The notes: generated by a model from the sequence alone, not told the origin. Shown: positions 25,625 through 34,965, numbered from the stretch's first letter. The stretch: 64,000 nucleotides of DNA from an uncultured Eubacteriales bacterium (GCA_902492015.1 CABUJR010000002.1:1-64000), one strand, 5' to 3'. Program-made: numbers and translations.

Positions 25625-26104
25625 ATGAATTTAGATGAAGTAATAGATGAATTTACTCCTTATGTAAGAAAAGTAATTGATAATATGGTAGGAAATAATT
25701 TAAGTTATGAAGATAAAGAAGAAATATTAACAGATACTTTTTTTGTATTATGGAAGAACAGAAATAACAATATTAATTATTTAGATTCCTATATTGCGGG
25801 AATTACAAGAAATTTAGTAAAAGAAAAAATTAAAAAAAATAATGTTATGTATAACATTGAAGATTATGAAAATAATATTGGGTATTTTGATAATATTGAT
25901 ATATTTTCAGATGAAAGAGAAAGACTAAGTAAATTAGAAATAGGGTATAAATCTTTAACAGAAGAAGAATTCAAATTAGTTAGTATGTTTTATTATTCAT
26001 CAAAAGCTATAAAGGAAATAGCAAAAGAATTAAAAATGTCTGAATCAAATGTAAAAACTAAACTTTTTAGAGTAAGACAGAAGTTGAAAAAATATTTAAT
26101 ATAG
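25625..26104 (+). CDS. ECF-type RNA polymerase sigma factor
   Basis: A 159-residue sigma-70 family protein with region 2 (EEILTDTFFVLWKNRNN ... YLDSYIAGITRNLVKEKIKK) and region 4 (SKAIKEIAKELKMSESNVKT, KLFRVRQKLKKYL). ECF sigma factors direct RNA polymerase to stress or envelope regulons and are held by a membrane anti-sigma factor. GAGGGAAAGGG precedes the ATG. It lies 12 bases before the probable anti-sigma gene. Confidence 0.93.
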   Translation: MNLDEVIDEFTPYVRKVIDNMVGNNLSYEDKEEILTDTFFVLWKNRNNNINYLDSYIAGITRNLVKEKIKKNNVMYNIEDYENNIGYFDNIDIFSDERERLSKLEIGYKSLTEEEFKLVSMFYYSSKAIKEIAKELKMSESNVKTKLFRVRQKLKKYLI

Positions 26105-26116
26105 AGGAGATAAGAA

Positions 26117-27538
26117 ATGGATAATAAAGAATTAAAAGATAGAATAAAATTCAAAATTATTATGTCAGAAATTAATAATGAAAAAAAGACAAAACGAGAT
26201 AATATTAAAGTTATGCAAAGTATTGGTGTTGCTGCATGTTTTGTGTTTTTAATTGGTGGAATAACATTCTCTGATGCAATATCTGAAAAAATATATGATA
26301 TATATAATTTTAGAAAACAATATAACATAGAAACTAAACTACCTGAAGAAGTTGTAAAAGATGAGGAAAGATTAGAAGAAGTTACAAATAATAAAAATGC
26401 AATAATACCATGGAATGAAAATGCAGCAGATGTTGTTGAGGTTCCTAATTTAGAAGTAAAAATAACAGATTTAGCTATGGACAATTATTATTTAAGCTTT
26501 GAATCAGAAATTAATTTTTCTGAAGAAGTAACAGAAAAAATGCCATTAGAAGACATCTACATAGTTAGATTTCCAGATTTAGTAATCAAAGATGAAAATG
26601 AAAATATACTATTTTGTATGGAAGAAAATAAACTAAAAGAAATTTTCGGAACAGAAAATTTAGATGATATAAGAAATAATCCTAAATACTGTATTAGTGA
26701 AGTAACATATTATAGCTTTGATAATTATGAAAAACTTGGAAGTAATCCTTATAAAATGACTTATCATCTGAATACTATACTTCCAAGTGTATATCCTAAA
26801 TCAAAAAAATTAACATTTGAATTTACAAAAATTGCATTAGATTCAGAAGAAGCTGCTATTGGAATAGATCAAAAGCACTATCTTCATCAAGATCAGACTT
26901 TAACAATAACTGGTAATTGGAAAATTGATGTTGATGTTTCAAGTAAGTATTATAATAGAGAAGATGTTATATTATATGAAATTGTTCAAAGCGATGAAAA
27001 TCCAAAAAATCAATTATTATATTGTTATTATAAAGATGGATTAATGCATGCAGATTTCAATTTGGAATCTGAAGAAAGAAGAAATGGTCCATGGGATTCA
27101 GTAAAATTATCAGACATGCTTAGTGAAATTAATGTTGAACCAATGATTAAAAATTATATTATTTATAAATATAGTAGTTCAGATACAGCTAAAGAAAGAG
27201 ATTTTTGGCAGGATGAGGTATTTTATGTAGAGGAATATTATATTGAAAATTCAAATGGACAAAAATCTAAACCAAATGGAATATATAAAAGAGTTGGGGA
27301 TACTTTAGAAAGTGCTTCCCTAACAGCATGGTCACCATCTGGAGTTAGAAATGGAATTCTTAAAAGTGGCCTAATTCCAGCATATCATGATCCAGCATAT
27401 AATGATGAGTGGGTTGCTCCTGATGGTGTAAGGTTTGATATGGATGAAGAATTATTAACAGATCAAATGACAATTAAAATTAAATATTTAGGAAAAGATA
27501 TAGAATTTAAAATTCAAAAAATGAAAGGAGATAGATAA
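26117..27538 (+). CDS. Probable transmembrane anti-sigma factor with large extracellular domain
   Basis: A 473-residue protein directly downstream of the ECF sigma factor. The first ~35 residues are cytoplasmic and charged, residues ~36-55 are a transmembrane helix (IGVAACFVFLIGGITFSDAI), and about 415 residues are outside. This layout matches DUF4179-type anti-sigma factors. The extracellular part is beta-rich (KKLTFEFTKIALDSEEAAIG, LTITGNWKIDVDVS) and may sense an envelope signal. No zinc HxxxCxxC motif is present. The pairing is inferred from position and layout. Confidence 0.72.
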   Translation: MDNKELKDRIKFKIIMSEINNEKKTKRDNIKVMQSIGVAACFVFLIGGITFSDAISEKIYDIYNFRKQYNIETKLPEEVVKDEERLEEVTNNKNAIIPWNENAADVVEVPNLEVKITDLAMDNYYLSFESEINFSEEVTEKMPLEDIYIVRFPDLVIKDENENILFCMEENKLKEIFGTENLDDIRNNPKYCISEVTYYSFDNYEKLGSNPYKMTYHLNTILPSVYPKSKKLTFEFTKIALDSEEAAIGIDQKHYLHQDQTLTITGNWKIDVDVSSKYYNREDVILYEIVQSDENPKNQLLYCYYKDGLMHADFNLESEERRNGPWDSVKLSDMLSEINVEPMIKNYIIYKYSSSDTAKERDFWQDEVFYVEEYYIENSNGQKSKPNGIYKRVGDTLESASLTAWSPSGVRNGILKSGLIPAYHDPAYNDEWVAPDGVRFDMDEELLTDQMTIKIKYLGKDIEFKIQKMKGDR

Positions 27539-27539
27539 T

Positions 27540-28418
27540 ATGTATAGAGAAATAATAAGTAAAGTAATAAAACTATGTTGTATTATATTTACTATTTTCC
27601 TTTTGATAAATTTTAGTAAAGTATATGCAAATGAGAATTTTGAAACAAGATTAGAAAGAAATTATGATAAAGTTGAAATAGACGGAGAAGTGTTTTATAA
27701 AATGAAAGAATGGAGAAATCCTGAAAATATACATATTTCATTTGAAAGCACAGGAGAAGCTCAAAAAGAAGAAAACACAGAAATTGTAAATATTATAAAT
27801 AAAAGAACAAAAGAATATTTTAATCAGTTTACTTTTGAAGACTGTCCTGTTGAAAAAAGGATACAAGAAGGATTTGATTTATCAACTTATGATATTTATT
27901 CTATAAATGATGAAAAAACTTACAAAGAAGGAGATGATATTGAAGCTTTAGTTAGAATTTATGCAAAACCTGTACAAGGAGACAGTGATTATTGGAAAGA
28001 AAATTTTACTAAAAATGAACTATACTATGATGAGTATGATAAAGAATACAGTGTTACAATGTATTATTTTGTAAGACTTTCTATAAATTCTGAAAGTAAT
28101 GAATATGAAATAGCATATATTGGTTTAGAGCCTGAAAATTATGAAGAAAAGTTAAAGGAATTAAAAGAGCAGGGAATTGATTTAGAGAATTTAGATATAG
28201 ATAAGATTATTAATACTAAATATACAGATGATATTAAAGTTGTTCCAAGTACAGAAACACTTGCAATATCAGCTGAAAAAGAAGAATATAATAGTGAGCA
28301 AATTAAAGAAATAAAAAATATATCATTTATTATTAAAATTGTTAGTATATTGATAATATTAGTAATGGCAATTATAGTATTTATAAGATTTCATAAAAAG
28401 AAGATGAATAATATTTAA
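27540..28418 (+). CDS. Exported, C-terminally anchored protein of the sigma operon
   Basis: A 292-residue protein with an N-terminal signal peptide (CCIIFTIFLLINFSKVYA), an extracellular charged domain and a C-terminal transmembrane helix (FIIKIVSILIILVMAIIVFI) followed by a short basic tail. The family is not recognised. The ribosome site AAAGGAG lies in the last codons of the anti-sigma gene, so the three genes form one translationally linked operon. It may be a co-sensor or a target of the sigma factor. Confidence 0.72.
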   Translation: MYREIISKVIKLCCIIFTIFLLINFSKVYANENFETRLERNYDKVEIDGEVFYKMKEWRNPENIHISFESTGEAQKEENTEIVNIINKRTKEYFNQFTFEDCPVEKRIQEGFDLSTYDIYSINDEKTYKEGDDIEALVRIYAKPVQGDSDYWKENFTKNELYYDEYDKEYSVTMYYFVRLSINSESNEYEIAYIGLEPENYEEKLKELKEQGIDLENLDIDKIINTKYTDDIKVVPSTETLAISAEKEEYNSEQIKEIKNISFIIKIVSILIILVMAIIVFIRFHKKKMNNI

Positions 28419-28529
28419 AAAATATTTGCAATTTTTATTATAAATAAACATATTTTGACGTAATAACAATCCAATGTTATAATATATATATAATTTGCAA
28501 TGTATATATTGCTTTGGAGGTAGCTGTTT

Positions 28530-29036
28530 ATGCTAAAAAAAATATTTAAAACTATTTTTATAATAATATTACTATTATTACTGTTATTGTTTTTCTTTGC
28601 GGTAATAAAACCGGCATATATAAAATATAAAGAAAATAAGCCAAAAGTTGTTGTAGATACAAGTGGGGAAAGAGCAACTTCTAAAAACAAAGAAAAAAAT
28701 AGCAATAAAAGTAATAAAAAAGAAATAGAAAGTGAAAAAGTAGAATATAATCCTTTTACATTTGATGATAGAATATTACTTTATGAGGGAAATATAGACT
28801 CAGAATATATGACTAGATTAATTGATGTTTTAATAGAAGATATAGATAGTCAAATGTATTCAAAAGTTGATATAAATTTAAATGGAACTGATATTTCGTA
28901 TAATGATAAAGAAAATTATAGTTTGGTATTAAATAATTTTAAAAATTCTATAACTAAAGACGCAAAGTATTTTGTTGAATTTGAATATAGTACATTAAAT
29001 GCAGTTGTGGATAAAGTTATTATTAACAGTATATAA
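28530..29036 (+). CDS. Membrane-anchored extracellular protein of unknown function
   Basis: A 168-residue protein with one N-terminal transmembrane helix (about residues 6-30, ILLLLLLLFFFAVIKPAYI), a Lys/Ser/Asn-rich linker and a ~100-residue extracellular domain (DRILLYEGNIDSEYMTRLID ...). Family not recognised. GGAGG is well spaced. It has its own terminator and may belong to the same envelope module as the sigma operon. Confidence 0.68.
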   Translation: MLKKIFKTIFIIILLLLLLLFFFAVIKPAYIKYKENKPKVVVDTSGERATSKNKEKNSNKSNKKEIESEKVEYNPFTFDDRILLYEGNIDSEYMTRLIDVLIEDIDSQMYSKVDINLNGTDISYNDKENYSLVLNNFKNSITKDAKYFVEFEYSTLNAVVDKVIINSI

Positions 29037-29054
29037 AGCATTTTTATATCAAAG

Positions 29055-29082
29055 AAGAGCAGGTTTTATCCTGCTCTTTTTT
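29055..29082. terminator. Bidirectional terminator
   Basis: AAGAGCAGG pairs with CCTGCTCTT around a six-base loop, followed by Ts. It lies between convergent genes. Confidence 0.88.
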
Positions 29083-29127
29083 GTACATGCATTAGCTGCA
29101 TGTAAGCAATCATGTGTTTCAGATAGG

Positions 29128-29421
29128 TTATTCCGTTACTTCTTGGTAAAGAGCATGAATCCGTTCAAGGTTCATAAAGCCTGTGCTCAAATTGCCATAA
29201 TAGCTGATAGAACTAAGCCTTTTTTTAAACTCGCCTTCAGATTCATTGATTTCCTGCTTCGGAAGCTCTTTTTCAGAAATTTCGTGTGGAGCTATGATGT
29301 CACAAAAAAGCATTAGATCGATACACGGATACCGAGTGCAGTTTTTGATTGTGATACCATCAGGCTCAAATACTCTGTTATAGAGTGCAAGAAATTGAAT
29401 TTTGTCGCTATCTTTTACCAT
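29128..29421 (-). CDS. Small orphan protein of foreign composition
   Basis: A 97-residue protein of unknown function (MVKDSDKIQFLALYNRVFEP ... LPKQEINESEGEFKKRLSSI). No signal peptide or membrane segment. It is richer in G+C than its neighbours and contains two in-frame CGG arginine codons, which native genes here lack. GGGAGG and the start context AGTATGGTAA are shared with two other orphan genes in this window. It is inserted on the minus strand between plus-strand genes. Confidence 0.68.
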   Translation of the reverse strand: MVKDSDKIQFLALYNRVFEPDGITIKNCTRYPCIDLMLFCDIIAPHEISEKELPKQEINESEGEFKKRLSSISYYGNLSTGFMNLERIHALYQEVTE

Positions 29422-29659
29422 ACTGCTTACCTCCCATTTTAATGAAAAAAAGTTATCACAAGCTGATTATAAATGGAAACTACTAATAGCTTATGTAAAA
29501 GATATTATATAGCAAAATTAAAATAAAGTAAATAAGATAATTTTATATATAATAAATTAAATAATTTAATAAATGGATTAAAAATAAATTTTTGAATATA
29601 TTTTTTATATATAGGTATAATAAAATATAAGAATTAAAATAATGGAGGATATAAAAATT

Positions 29660-29854
29660 ATGAAAATATTATACTATATAGCATTAACTTTAGTGATTAT
29701 AGGTGCTATAAATTGGCTTTTAATAGGACTTTTTAGTTTCGATTTAGTTGCTATGCTATTTGGAGATATGAGTCTATTAAGTAGAATTGTGTATTCATTA
29801 GTTGGAATTAGTGGTTTAGTTTCAATAGGTATTTACTCTAAAATTGATAAATAA
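29660..29854 (+). CDS. DUF378 family small membrane protein
   Basis: A 64-residue protein with two transmembrane helices (YYIALTLVIIGAINWLLIGL and SRIVYSLVGISGLVSIGIY). The first contains the GAINWLLIG signature of DUF378 (YuzA-like). Function unknown. GGAGG is correctly spaced to ATG 29660, preferred to ATG 29642, which overlaps the site. It is followed by a very strong terminator. Confidence 0.85.
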   Translation: MKILYYIALTLVIIGAINWLLIGLFSFDLVAMLFGDMSLLSRIVYSLVGISGLVSIGIYSKIDK

Positions 29855-29856
29855 AA

Positions 29857-29906
29857 AAAAGCTTAATCAGTATTTTCATTGAAATTTTCTGATTAAGCTT
29901 TTTTAC
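29857..29906. terminator. Strong bidirectional terminator
   Basis: AAAAGCTTAATCAG (29857-29870) and CTGATTAAGCTTTT (29889-29902) form a perfect 14-bp stem between convergent genes. Confidence 0.92.
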
Positions 29907-29968
29907 TATATATAAAAATTATGTTGCATAAAATTAAGAATTTAATATTTTAATTAAAACGAATTTTA

Positions 29969-30844
29969 TCAAGAAATATGCTTCCATAACATTTTATTAT
30001 TTTTAAATTTATAGTTTAATTTATTTTCATCATTTAAATATGATAAATAAGATTTTATTGTACTTCCTACAAGTACATATTGATTTTCATTCATAACTAA
30101 ATTATATTCATCAAAAATATATTTTAGTATTTCTTCAAAAGTTTTTTCAGTTTCGCAAATATTATAAATTTTATTTGTTATTTCTTCAATCTTATTTCTA
30201 TTAAGTTGTATTAAAGAAGAAATATCTTGAGTTGCTTCACAATGAGATGGTATATATAATTTACCATTTAGACTACTTAAAAAATTTAAAGTGTTAAGAT
30301 ATTCTCTTATATCATAAATAAAAAATATATGATATTTTGTGATAGTTTCTTTACTAAATAGTGAATCTGCTAAAAAATATACATTATCACTTGTTTTTAT
30401 TCCTATCATATCAAAAAAATGTCCTTTTAATAAAAAGTGTTCTAAACCATTAGGTAGATTGTCTTGTATTTGGATTGCATTAGAAGATTTTGCAAGTAAA
30501 AATTTATTTCTAAGATTTTTAAAAGGATAACCTCCATATAGAAAAGAAGATTCTAATATTGGAAATTCTGTGAAAGCTTTTTCAAGATTTTTTGCAAATA
30601 TTTCACAATTTGTTCTATCTTGAATAACTTTATTTCCACCAATGTGATCTGCATTAGAATGAGTATTTATAATTCCTTTAACTTTCCATCCTTGGCTTTC
30701 TACAATTTTTAATATTTTCTTTCCAGTATCTTTATCATTTCCAGAATCAATTAGATAAATATTGTTTTCATCTACTTTATATATTCCAATATTAGTAGCA
30801 TTTTTTATATAATATGTTTTTTCTCCAACTTGTATTAAATCCAT
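29969..30844 (-). CDS. Metallo-beta-lactamase-fold hydrolase
   Basis: A 291-residue cytoplasmic hydrolase. The metal-binding motif is THSNADHIGG (HxxxDH), preceded by IDSGNDKDTGKKI. Later ligands fall in FLADSLFS and IPSHCEA. The first residue of the usual HxHxDH motif is kept but the second His is Asn (HSNADH), as in some glyoxalase-II-like subfamilies. The ATG at 30844 is 8 bases from AAAGG. Substrate unknown. A single-gene unit on the minus strand. Confidence 0.83.
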   Translation of the reverse strand: MDLIQVGEKTYYIKNATNIGIYKVDENNIYLIDSGNDKDTGKKILKIVESQGWKVKGIINTHSNADHIGGNKVIQDRTNCEIFAKNLEKAFTEFPILESSFLYGGYPFKNLRNKFLLAKSSNAIQIQDNLPNGLEHFLLKGHFFDMIGIKTSDNVYFLADSLFSKETITKYHIFFIYDIREYLNTLNFLSSLNGKLYIPSHCEATQDISSLIQLNRNKIEEITNKIYNICETEKTFEEILKYIFDEYNLVMNENQYVLVGSTIKSYLSYLNDENKLNYKFKNNKMLWKHIS

Positions 30845-31071
30845 AAACATATCCTTTCCATAGTAAATTTAGTAGATTATATCATGAGAATATAAAATAA
30901 TCTAGACTTTAAAAGTCGTATAGGTAAAAATAAATATAAATAATTTAAGAAAAATTAAACAATGATAAAAAAATTAATAAATTTTAATAAAAAATAAACA
31001 CGTGTATTAGTTTATTTTAAAGGGAATACAAAAAATGTTATGATTAGTTGACAAATTGATTATATAAAATG

Positions 31072-31101
31072 GTTGAAGTGTTTTTATGTTTTTTCTATAA
31101 T
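31072..31101 (+). promoter_or_regulatory. Promoter of the XRE membrane-sensor gene
   Basis: TTGAAG (31072-31077) and TATAAT (31096-31101) with an 18-base spacer. This is the clearest promoter in the 318-base divergent gap 30845-31162. Otherwise the gap shows only AT-rich sequence. Confidence 0.6.
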
Positions 31102-31162
31102 AAAACCATGGAATAAATGTACAAATGAAAATAAAAAATAAATTTAGAGAGGTGGTATACAA

Positions 31163-32149
31163 ATGAAATTAAATGAAAAATTGATGAAATTAAGAAAAGA
31201 ACGTGGACTTTCACAGGAAGAATTTGGAAATGAAATAAATGTTTCCAGACAAGCAGTATCAAAATGGGAAGCTGGTACAACTAAACCAGATATTGAGAAA
31301 ATTAAAGAAATATCTAACTATTTTGATGTTAGTTTTGAATACTTATTAAATGATGAGATGGATGATTTAGAAAATAAAGTTTCTAAATCAAAAACTAAGA
31401 ACAGCAAACATACTTTATTAAAAATATTATTCATTGTATTTATAGTATATTTTATTTGGTCAGCATATAAATTTATAGCTTTATTTAGATATTATAAAAT
31501 TGCTGATAGTTTTTCAGAAGAAAATTATTGGATTTCTGAAACTGATTCTTTTTATAATAATCAAAATACTGAATCCTATTTTAGTTCTTATGATAAAATA
31601 GGAAATAGAATAATACAAAGCTTATATTCAGATCCAAGTGATTCAAATGCTTTAAGGGATGAAAATGGAGAACTAATAGCATGGTCTATAAATTTTTATG
31701 ATTATGATAGAAAACTTGCTTATCATTTAGCTTATGATGAAAATACAAAAACTTATACATATTATAATAATATAGAAAATTTTAATACAGAAGAAGACTG
31801 GCAAGAACTTTTTGGTTTAGGTAATATTGTAAGAGAAAAAACACTTGGTTATATACCATCAAATTTAAAAGATATTTTCTTATGTTCTATAAATCCTATT
31901 TATCATGTATCAATAAAGAACAATACTATATATATGAATAACTTTAATAAAATAAAATATAGAATTATGTTGAGTAATGACGGATTAATAATAGATTATG
32001 CAATGATGACTGAATTTGATGGAGGAGTAAATGCAAGTTTCAGTTATAGCTATGTTCAAGATCATTTTAAAGATAGAGAAATAAAAGATCCTATTGAAAC
32101 ATATAAAGATAAAATTTCTAATTATTCAGAAATTGAACATATAAAATAA
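31163..32149 (+). CDS. XRE-family regulator with transmembrane segment and extracellular domain
   Basis: A 328-residue protein. The HTH (MKLNEKLMKLRKERGLSQEE, then NVSRQAVSKWEAGTTKPD) is of the Cro/C1 'QAVSKWE' class. A transmembrane helix follows at about residues 88-105 (LLKILFIVFIVYFIWSAY), then ~220 extracellular residues of unknown fold. The layout suggests a one-component regulator that senses outside and binds DNA at the membrane. GAGAGGTGG ribosome site. A terminator follows. Confidence 0.82.
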   Translation: MKLNEKLMKLRKERGLSQEEFGNEINVSRQAVSKWEAGTTKPDIEKIKEISNYFDVSFEYLLNDEMDDLENKVSKSKTKNSKHTLLKILFIVFIVYFIWSAYKFIALFRYYKIADSFSEENYWISETDSFYNNQNTESYFSSYDKIGNRIIQSLYSDPSDSNALRDENGELIAWSINFYDYDRKLAYHLAYDENTKTYTYYNNIENFNTEEDWQELFGLGNIVREKTLGYIPSNLKDIFLCSINPIYHVSIKNNTIYMNNFNKIKYRIMLSNDGLIIDYAMMTEFDGGVNASFSYSYVQDHFKDREIKDPIETYKDKISNYSEIEHIK

Positions 32150-32164
32150 TAATTATTATAAAAG

Positions 32165-32197
32165 TCTTCTATCTGAGAAGGATAGAAGATTTTTTTG
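32165..32197 (+). terminator. Terminator after the XRE regulator
   Basis: TCTTCTATC pairs with GATAGAAGA, followed by seven Ts. Confidence 0.87.
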
Positions 32198-32451
32198 CAG
32201 ATTATAAAATTATATGGGTTTGTATAAGAATTGTTTGTATTAGATGAAAATTATAATATAGAAATTTTAGGTAAGTTAAAATAAAGTAAATTTAAAAATA
32301 AAAAACTATTGATAATTTAGAGAAAATCCTTTAAAATAATATTGATTTTATGTTTTTATACATTAATTAAAAGATGATTTATAAATAATAAGTATTTAAA
32401 ATATCTGAATAAAATATAAAAATGATAATAAATAGAATTAGAGAGGAAAAA

Positions 32452-32880
32452 ATGGAAATAATTTCAAAATCAGAAATTGAAACAATAGAACTAGGAAAAA
32501 AAATTGCATCTAAATTAAAAAAAGGAGATATCATAGTTTTAACTGGCGATTTAGGTTCAGGAAAAACTAAATTAACAGAGGGAATTTTAACATATTTTGG
32601 ACTACAAGATGAAATTTCTAGTCCTACTTTTACAATAGTAAATGAATATGATACTGAAAAATTCAAAATATTTCATTTTGATGTATATAGATTATCTGAT
32701 GTTGACGAATTTTATGCAATAGGTTGCGAAGAATACTTTGAACAAGGTGTGAGTATTATAGAATGGGGAGAAATGATTAAAGAAGCATTACCTAAGGAAT
32801 ATATTAATATTACTTTTAAAAGAGATATGGAAAATGAAAATATAAGGAAAATAAAAATTGAAAATTTAATATTAAATTAA
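32452..32880 (+). CDS. tsaE: tRNA threonylcarbamoyladenosine biosynthesis ATPase TsaE
   Basis: A 142-residue P-loop protein (VLTGDLGSGKTKLTEGI) with the family motifs SSPTFTIVNEY, FHFDVYRL and IIEWGE. TsaE supports the TsaB-TsaD complex that makes t6A37 in ANN-reading tRNAs. AGAGAGG is spaced for ATG 32452. The in-frame ATG at 32422 lacks a site. It is normally followed directly by tsaB and rimI. Here an antisense foreign gene lies between. Confidence 0.95.
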   Translation: MEIISKSEIETIELGKKIASKLKKGDIIVLTGDLGSGKTKLTEGILTYFGLQDEISSPTFTIVNEYDTEKFKIFHFDVYRLSDVDEFYAIGCEEYFEQGVSIIEWGEMIKEALPKEYINITFKRDMENENIRKIKIENLILN

Positions 32881-32919
32881 ATAATAAAATAAAAGCACAA
32901 GAATAAAATTAAAAAATAC

Positions 32920-32949
32920 AAAACGGGGAGTTTTTACGTCCCCGTTTTT
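32920..32949. terminator. Bidirectional GC-rich terminator
   Basis: AAAACGGGGA pairs with TCCCCGTTTT. It overlaps the last codons of the minus-strand gene and also closes tsaE transcription. Confidence 0.85.
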
Positions 32950-33518
32950 CTTTCTGCATAAAATACTGTTAAATCGAACTGAATAGAAGATTTTATGAAG
33001 AAATTGAAGTTGCCATCACTGTAAGTATACCCGCCATAGAGTTTACTGAGGTCTATTCCTTTAGCCTCAACAAGTGTGAAAGTTGCGATTGTGTTGTCAT
33101 GCAAATTAAGTGGTCCATCATGTAAGTTTGTAGTTAGGATCCTGTTTTGCTGTTCAACAATAGAATTCAACTTTTCTGCATCTTTTGAATGTAATTCATA
33201 GAACATGCAGATTATACTTTCCGGAACAGGAAGCAAAAATTCTTCGCCAATGTGAAGCTTAGAATAGATTCGCATAAATTTAAAAAGATCAATTCCATTA
33301 AACAGCTTTTTCAAAAAAGAATCCAAAACTGTTTTGGGAGTCTTTAAGAGAATGAGTCTGCTAGAGCTGGATTTAATCTCGTTTCTTTTGGCGATGACAT
33401 CTGTTACAGTTTGACAGCTAGGCAGATTTTCTATAAAAAGTTTTTTTCTGCCTTCTCTAATAATCCGAGATTCCAATGACGAATCTTGATTGATTGAGAT
33501 AAATTCTAATTTATCCAT
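32934..33518 (-). CDS. Orphan protein of foreign composition inserted in the tsaE-tsaB operon
   Basis: A 194-residue soluble protein of unknown function (MDKLEFISINQDSSLESRII ... LHDGPLNLHDNTIATFTLVE). It is clearly richer in G+C than tsaE and tsaB on each side, with codons such as CTG, GCG, GGC and one in-frame CGG. AAGGAGG is eight bases before ATG 33518, so the upstream in-frame ATG at 33584 is rejected. Antisense insertion between genes that are normally contiguous points to acquisition. No mobile-element gene accompanies it. Confidence 0.72.
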   Translation of the reverse strand: MDKLEFISINQDSSLESRIIREGRKKLFIENLPSCQTVTDVIAKRNEIKSSSSRLILLKTPKTVLDSFLKKLFNGIDLFKFMRIYSKLHIGEEFLLPVPESIICMFYELHSKDAEKLNSIVEQQNRILTTNLHDGPLNLHDNTIATFTLVEAKGIDLSKLYGGYTYSDGNFNFFIKSSIQFDLTVFYAERKTGT

Positions 33519-33736
33519 TTTGTATTCCTCCTTAATGAATAAATGGCGTGCAAAATTGCATAGTTTCAATAAATATTTTATCATAAAATACCTTGAAAAT
33601 CAAATAAGAAGACTTATAAGAGAGTTTTTTTATATAGTATTTGGGAAAAATTTAAAAGTTATACTATAAGCTTTGTAAGATTATGTTTACAAAATATAAA
33701 TATTATTGTAAAATATTGATGAAAAAGGAGAAAACT

Positions 33737-34417
33737 ATGAAAATATTAGCTATAGATACTTCAAGTAGTATTTGCAGTACAGCATTACTTGAAGATGGAG
33801 TTTTAATTGATAAAAACGAATTAAATAATGGTAGAACACATTCTGAAAATTTAATGCCACTTATAGATGGGTTATTAAAAAGAAATAAGATATCTGTTAA
33901 AGATATAAATTTAATAGCTTGTTCTGTAGGACCTGGATCTTTTACTGGTATAAGGATTGGAGTAGCTTCAATAAAAGCAATAGCTGAAGTTTTAAAAATT
34001 AAGGTTGCAGGAGTTACCTCTTTAGAAACGCTTGCTAAAAATGTAAAGAATTCCAATACTATTGTTTCTTTAATAGATGCTAGAAATAATCAAGTATATT
34101 GTGGAATATTTGATGAAAAATATAATAAAAAAGAAGATTATATGGCTGATGATATAAATGAGGTTATTAATAATTTAAAAAAATATGACAGAATTACTTT
34201 TGTAGGAAATGGAGCAATATTACATAAAGATCTATTAACTGAAAAGTTAAAAAATGTAAGATTTTCAAATTATAATGAACAATCAGCAGAAAATGTTGGA
34301 AAAATTGGTTATAAAAAATATTTGGAGAATAATTTATGTGATGCAGATTCAATTCTTCCAATTTATTTAAGAAAATCACAAGCAGAAAGATTAAAAAATA
34401 ATAACAATAATAAATAA
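33737..34417 (+). CDS. tsaB: tRNA threonylcarbamoyladenosine biosynthesis protein TsaB
   Basis: A 226-residue ASKHA-fold protein with ILAIDTSSSICSTALLED, the GRTHSENLMPLI block and SVGPGSFTGIRIGV. TsaB pairs with TsaD in t6A synthesis. AAAAGGAG precedes ATG 33737. The in-frame start at 33683 has none. It has been separated from tsaE by the antisense insertion. Confidence 0.95.
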   Translation: MKILAIDTSSSICSTALLEDGVLIDKNELNNGRTHSENLMPLIDGLLKRNKISVKDINLIACSVGPGSFTGIRIGVASIKAIAEVLKIKVAGVTSLETLAKNVKNSNTIVSLIDARNNQVYCGIFDEKYNKKEDYMADDINEVINNLKKYDRITFVGNGAILHKDLLTEKLKNVRFSNYNEQSAENVGKIGYKKYLENNLCDADSILPIYLRKSQAERLKNNNNNK

Positions 34418-34521
34418 GTAATAAGTAATAAGTATTATTAAATATTAAGTTATAATAGTAGAAACAAATAAGTTAATTAAAATAAAAATGAAAAAATGGA
34501 AGTATTATAAAGAGGAATAAA

Positions 34522-34965
34522 ATGATAAAAATAAGAGAAATGAAATTTGAAGATTATGAAAAAATAAAAGATAATCTTCAAAAAGAGTTTGATGAATTTT
34601 GGACAGTTTCAATTTTAAAAAGTGAACTTGAAAATGATAATTCAAGATATATAGTTGCTTTAAAAAATAGAGAGATTGTTGGTTTTGCTGGAATAATTAT
34701 TTTACCAGATGATACTGAAATTACTAATATAGTTACTAAAAAATCAGAAAGAAAAAAAGGTATAGGAAAATTACTTTTAGATAAACTAATAAAGATAACA
34801 AGAGAAGAAAAAAAAGAAATAATTAGCTTAGAAGTTAATGAAAAAAATATAATAGCTATAGATTTATATAAAAAATTCGGCTTTGAAGAAGTAGGAAAAA
34901 GAAAAAGATATTATAATGGAATAGATGATGCAATTATTATGAATAAAAAAATTGAAATTTTATAA
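34522..34965 (+). CDS. rimI: Ribosomal-protein-alanine N-acetyltransferase RimI-like (GNAT)
   Basis: A 147-residue GNAT protein. Acetyl-CoA binding is at KKSERKKGIGKLLLDKLI (R/Q-x-x-G-x-G/A) and the C-terminal LYKKFGFEEVGKRKRYY is typical of RimI. It would acetylate the N terminus of S18 or related targets. Position after tsaB supports the assignment. AGAGGAA ribosome site. Confidence 0.9.
   Translation: MIKIREMKFEDYEKIKDNLQKEFDEFWTVSILKSELENDNSRYIVALKNREIVGFAGIIILPDDTEITNIVTKKSERKKGIGKLLLDKLIKITREEKKEIISLEVNEKNIIAIDLYKKFGFEEVGKRKRYYNGIDDAIIMNKKIEIL

Noticed and set aside
29128..29160. CGGA in the foreign gene (GAA CGG ATT) as another four-base codon
   Set aside because: Reading it as four bases leads to a stop after a few codons, and the ordinary triplet frame also ends nearby with a coherent protein. 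This gene probably uses CGG as arginine from its donor.
28999..29316. Plus-strand open frame antisense to the gene at 29128-29421
   Set aside because: No ribosome site, it crosses a terminator, and the minus-strand frame has a clear start signal. The same reasoning removes the plus-strand frames at 45973-46583.
33470..33480. CGGA in the 32934-33518 gene (TCT CGG ATT) as a four-base codon
   Set aside because: The triplet frame continues for 180 more residues while the +1 frame soon stops, so CGG is a normal codon in this foreign gene.
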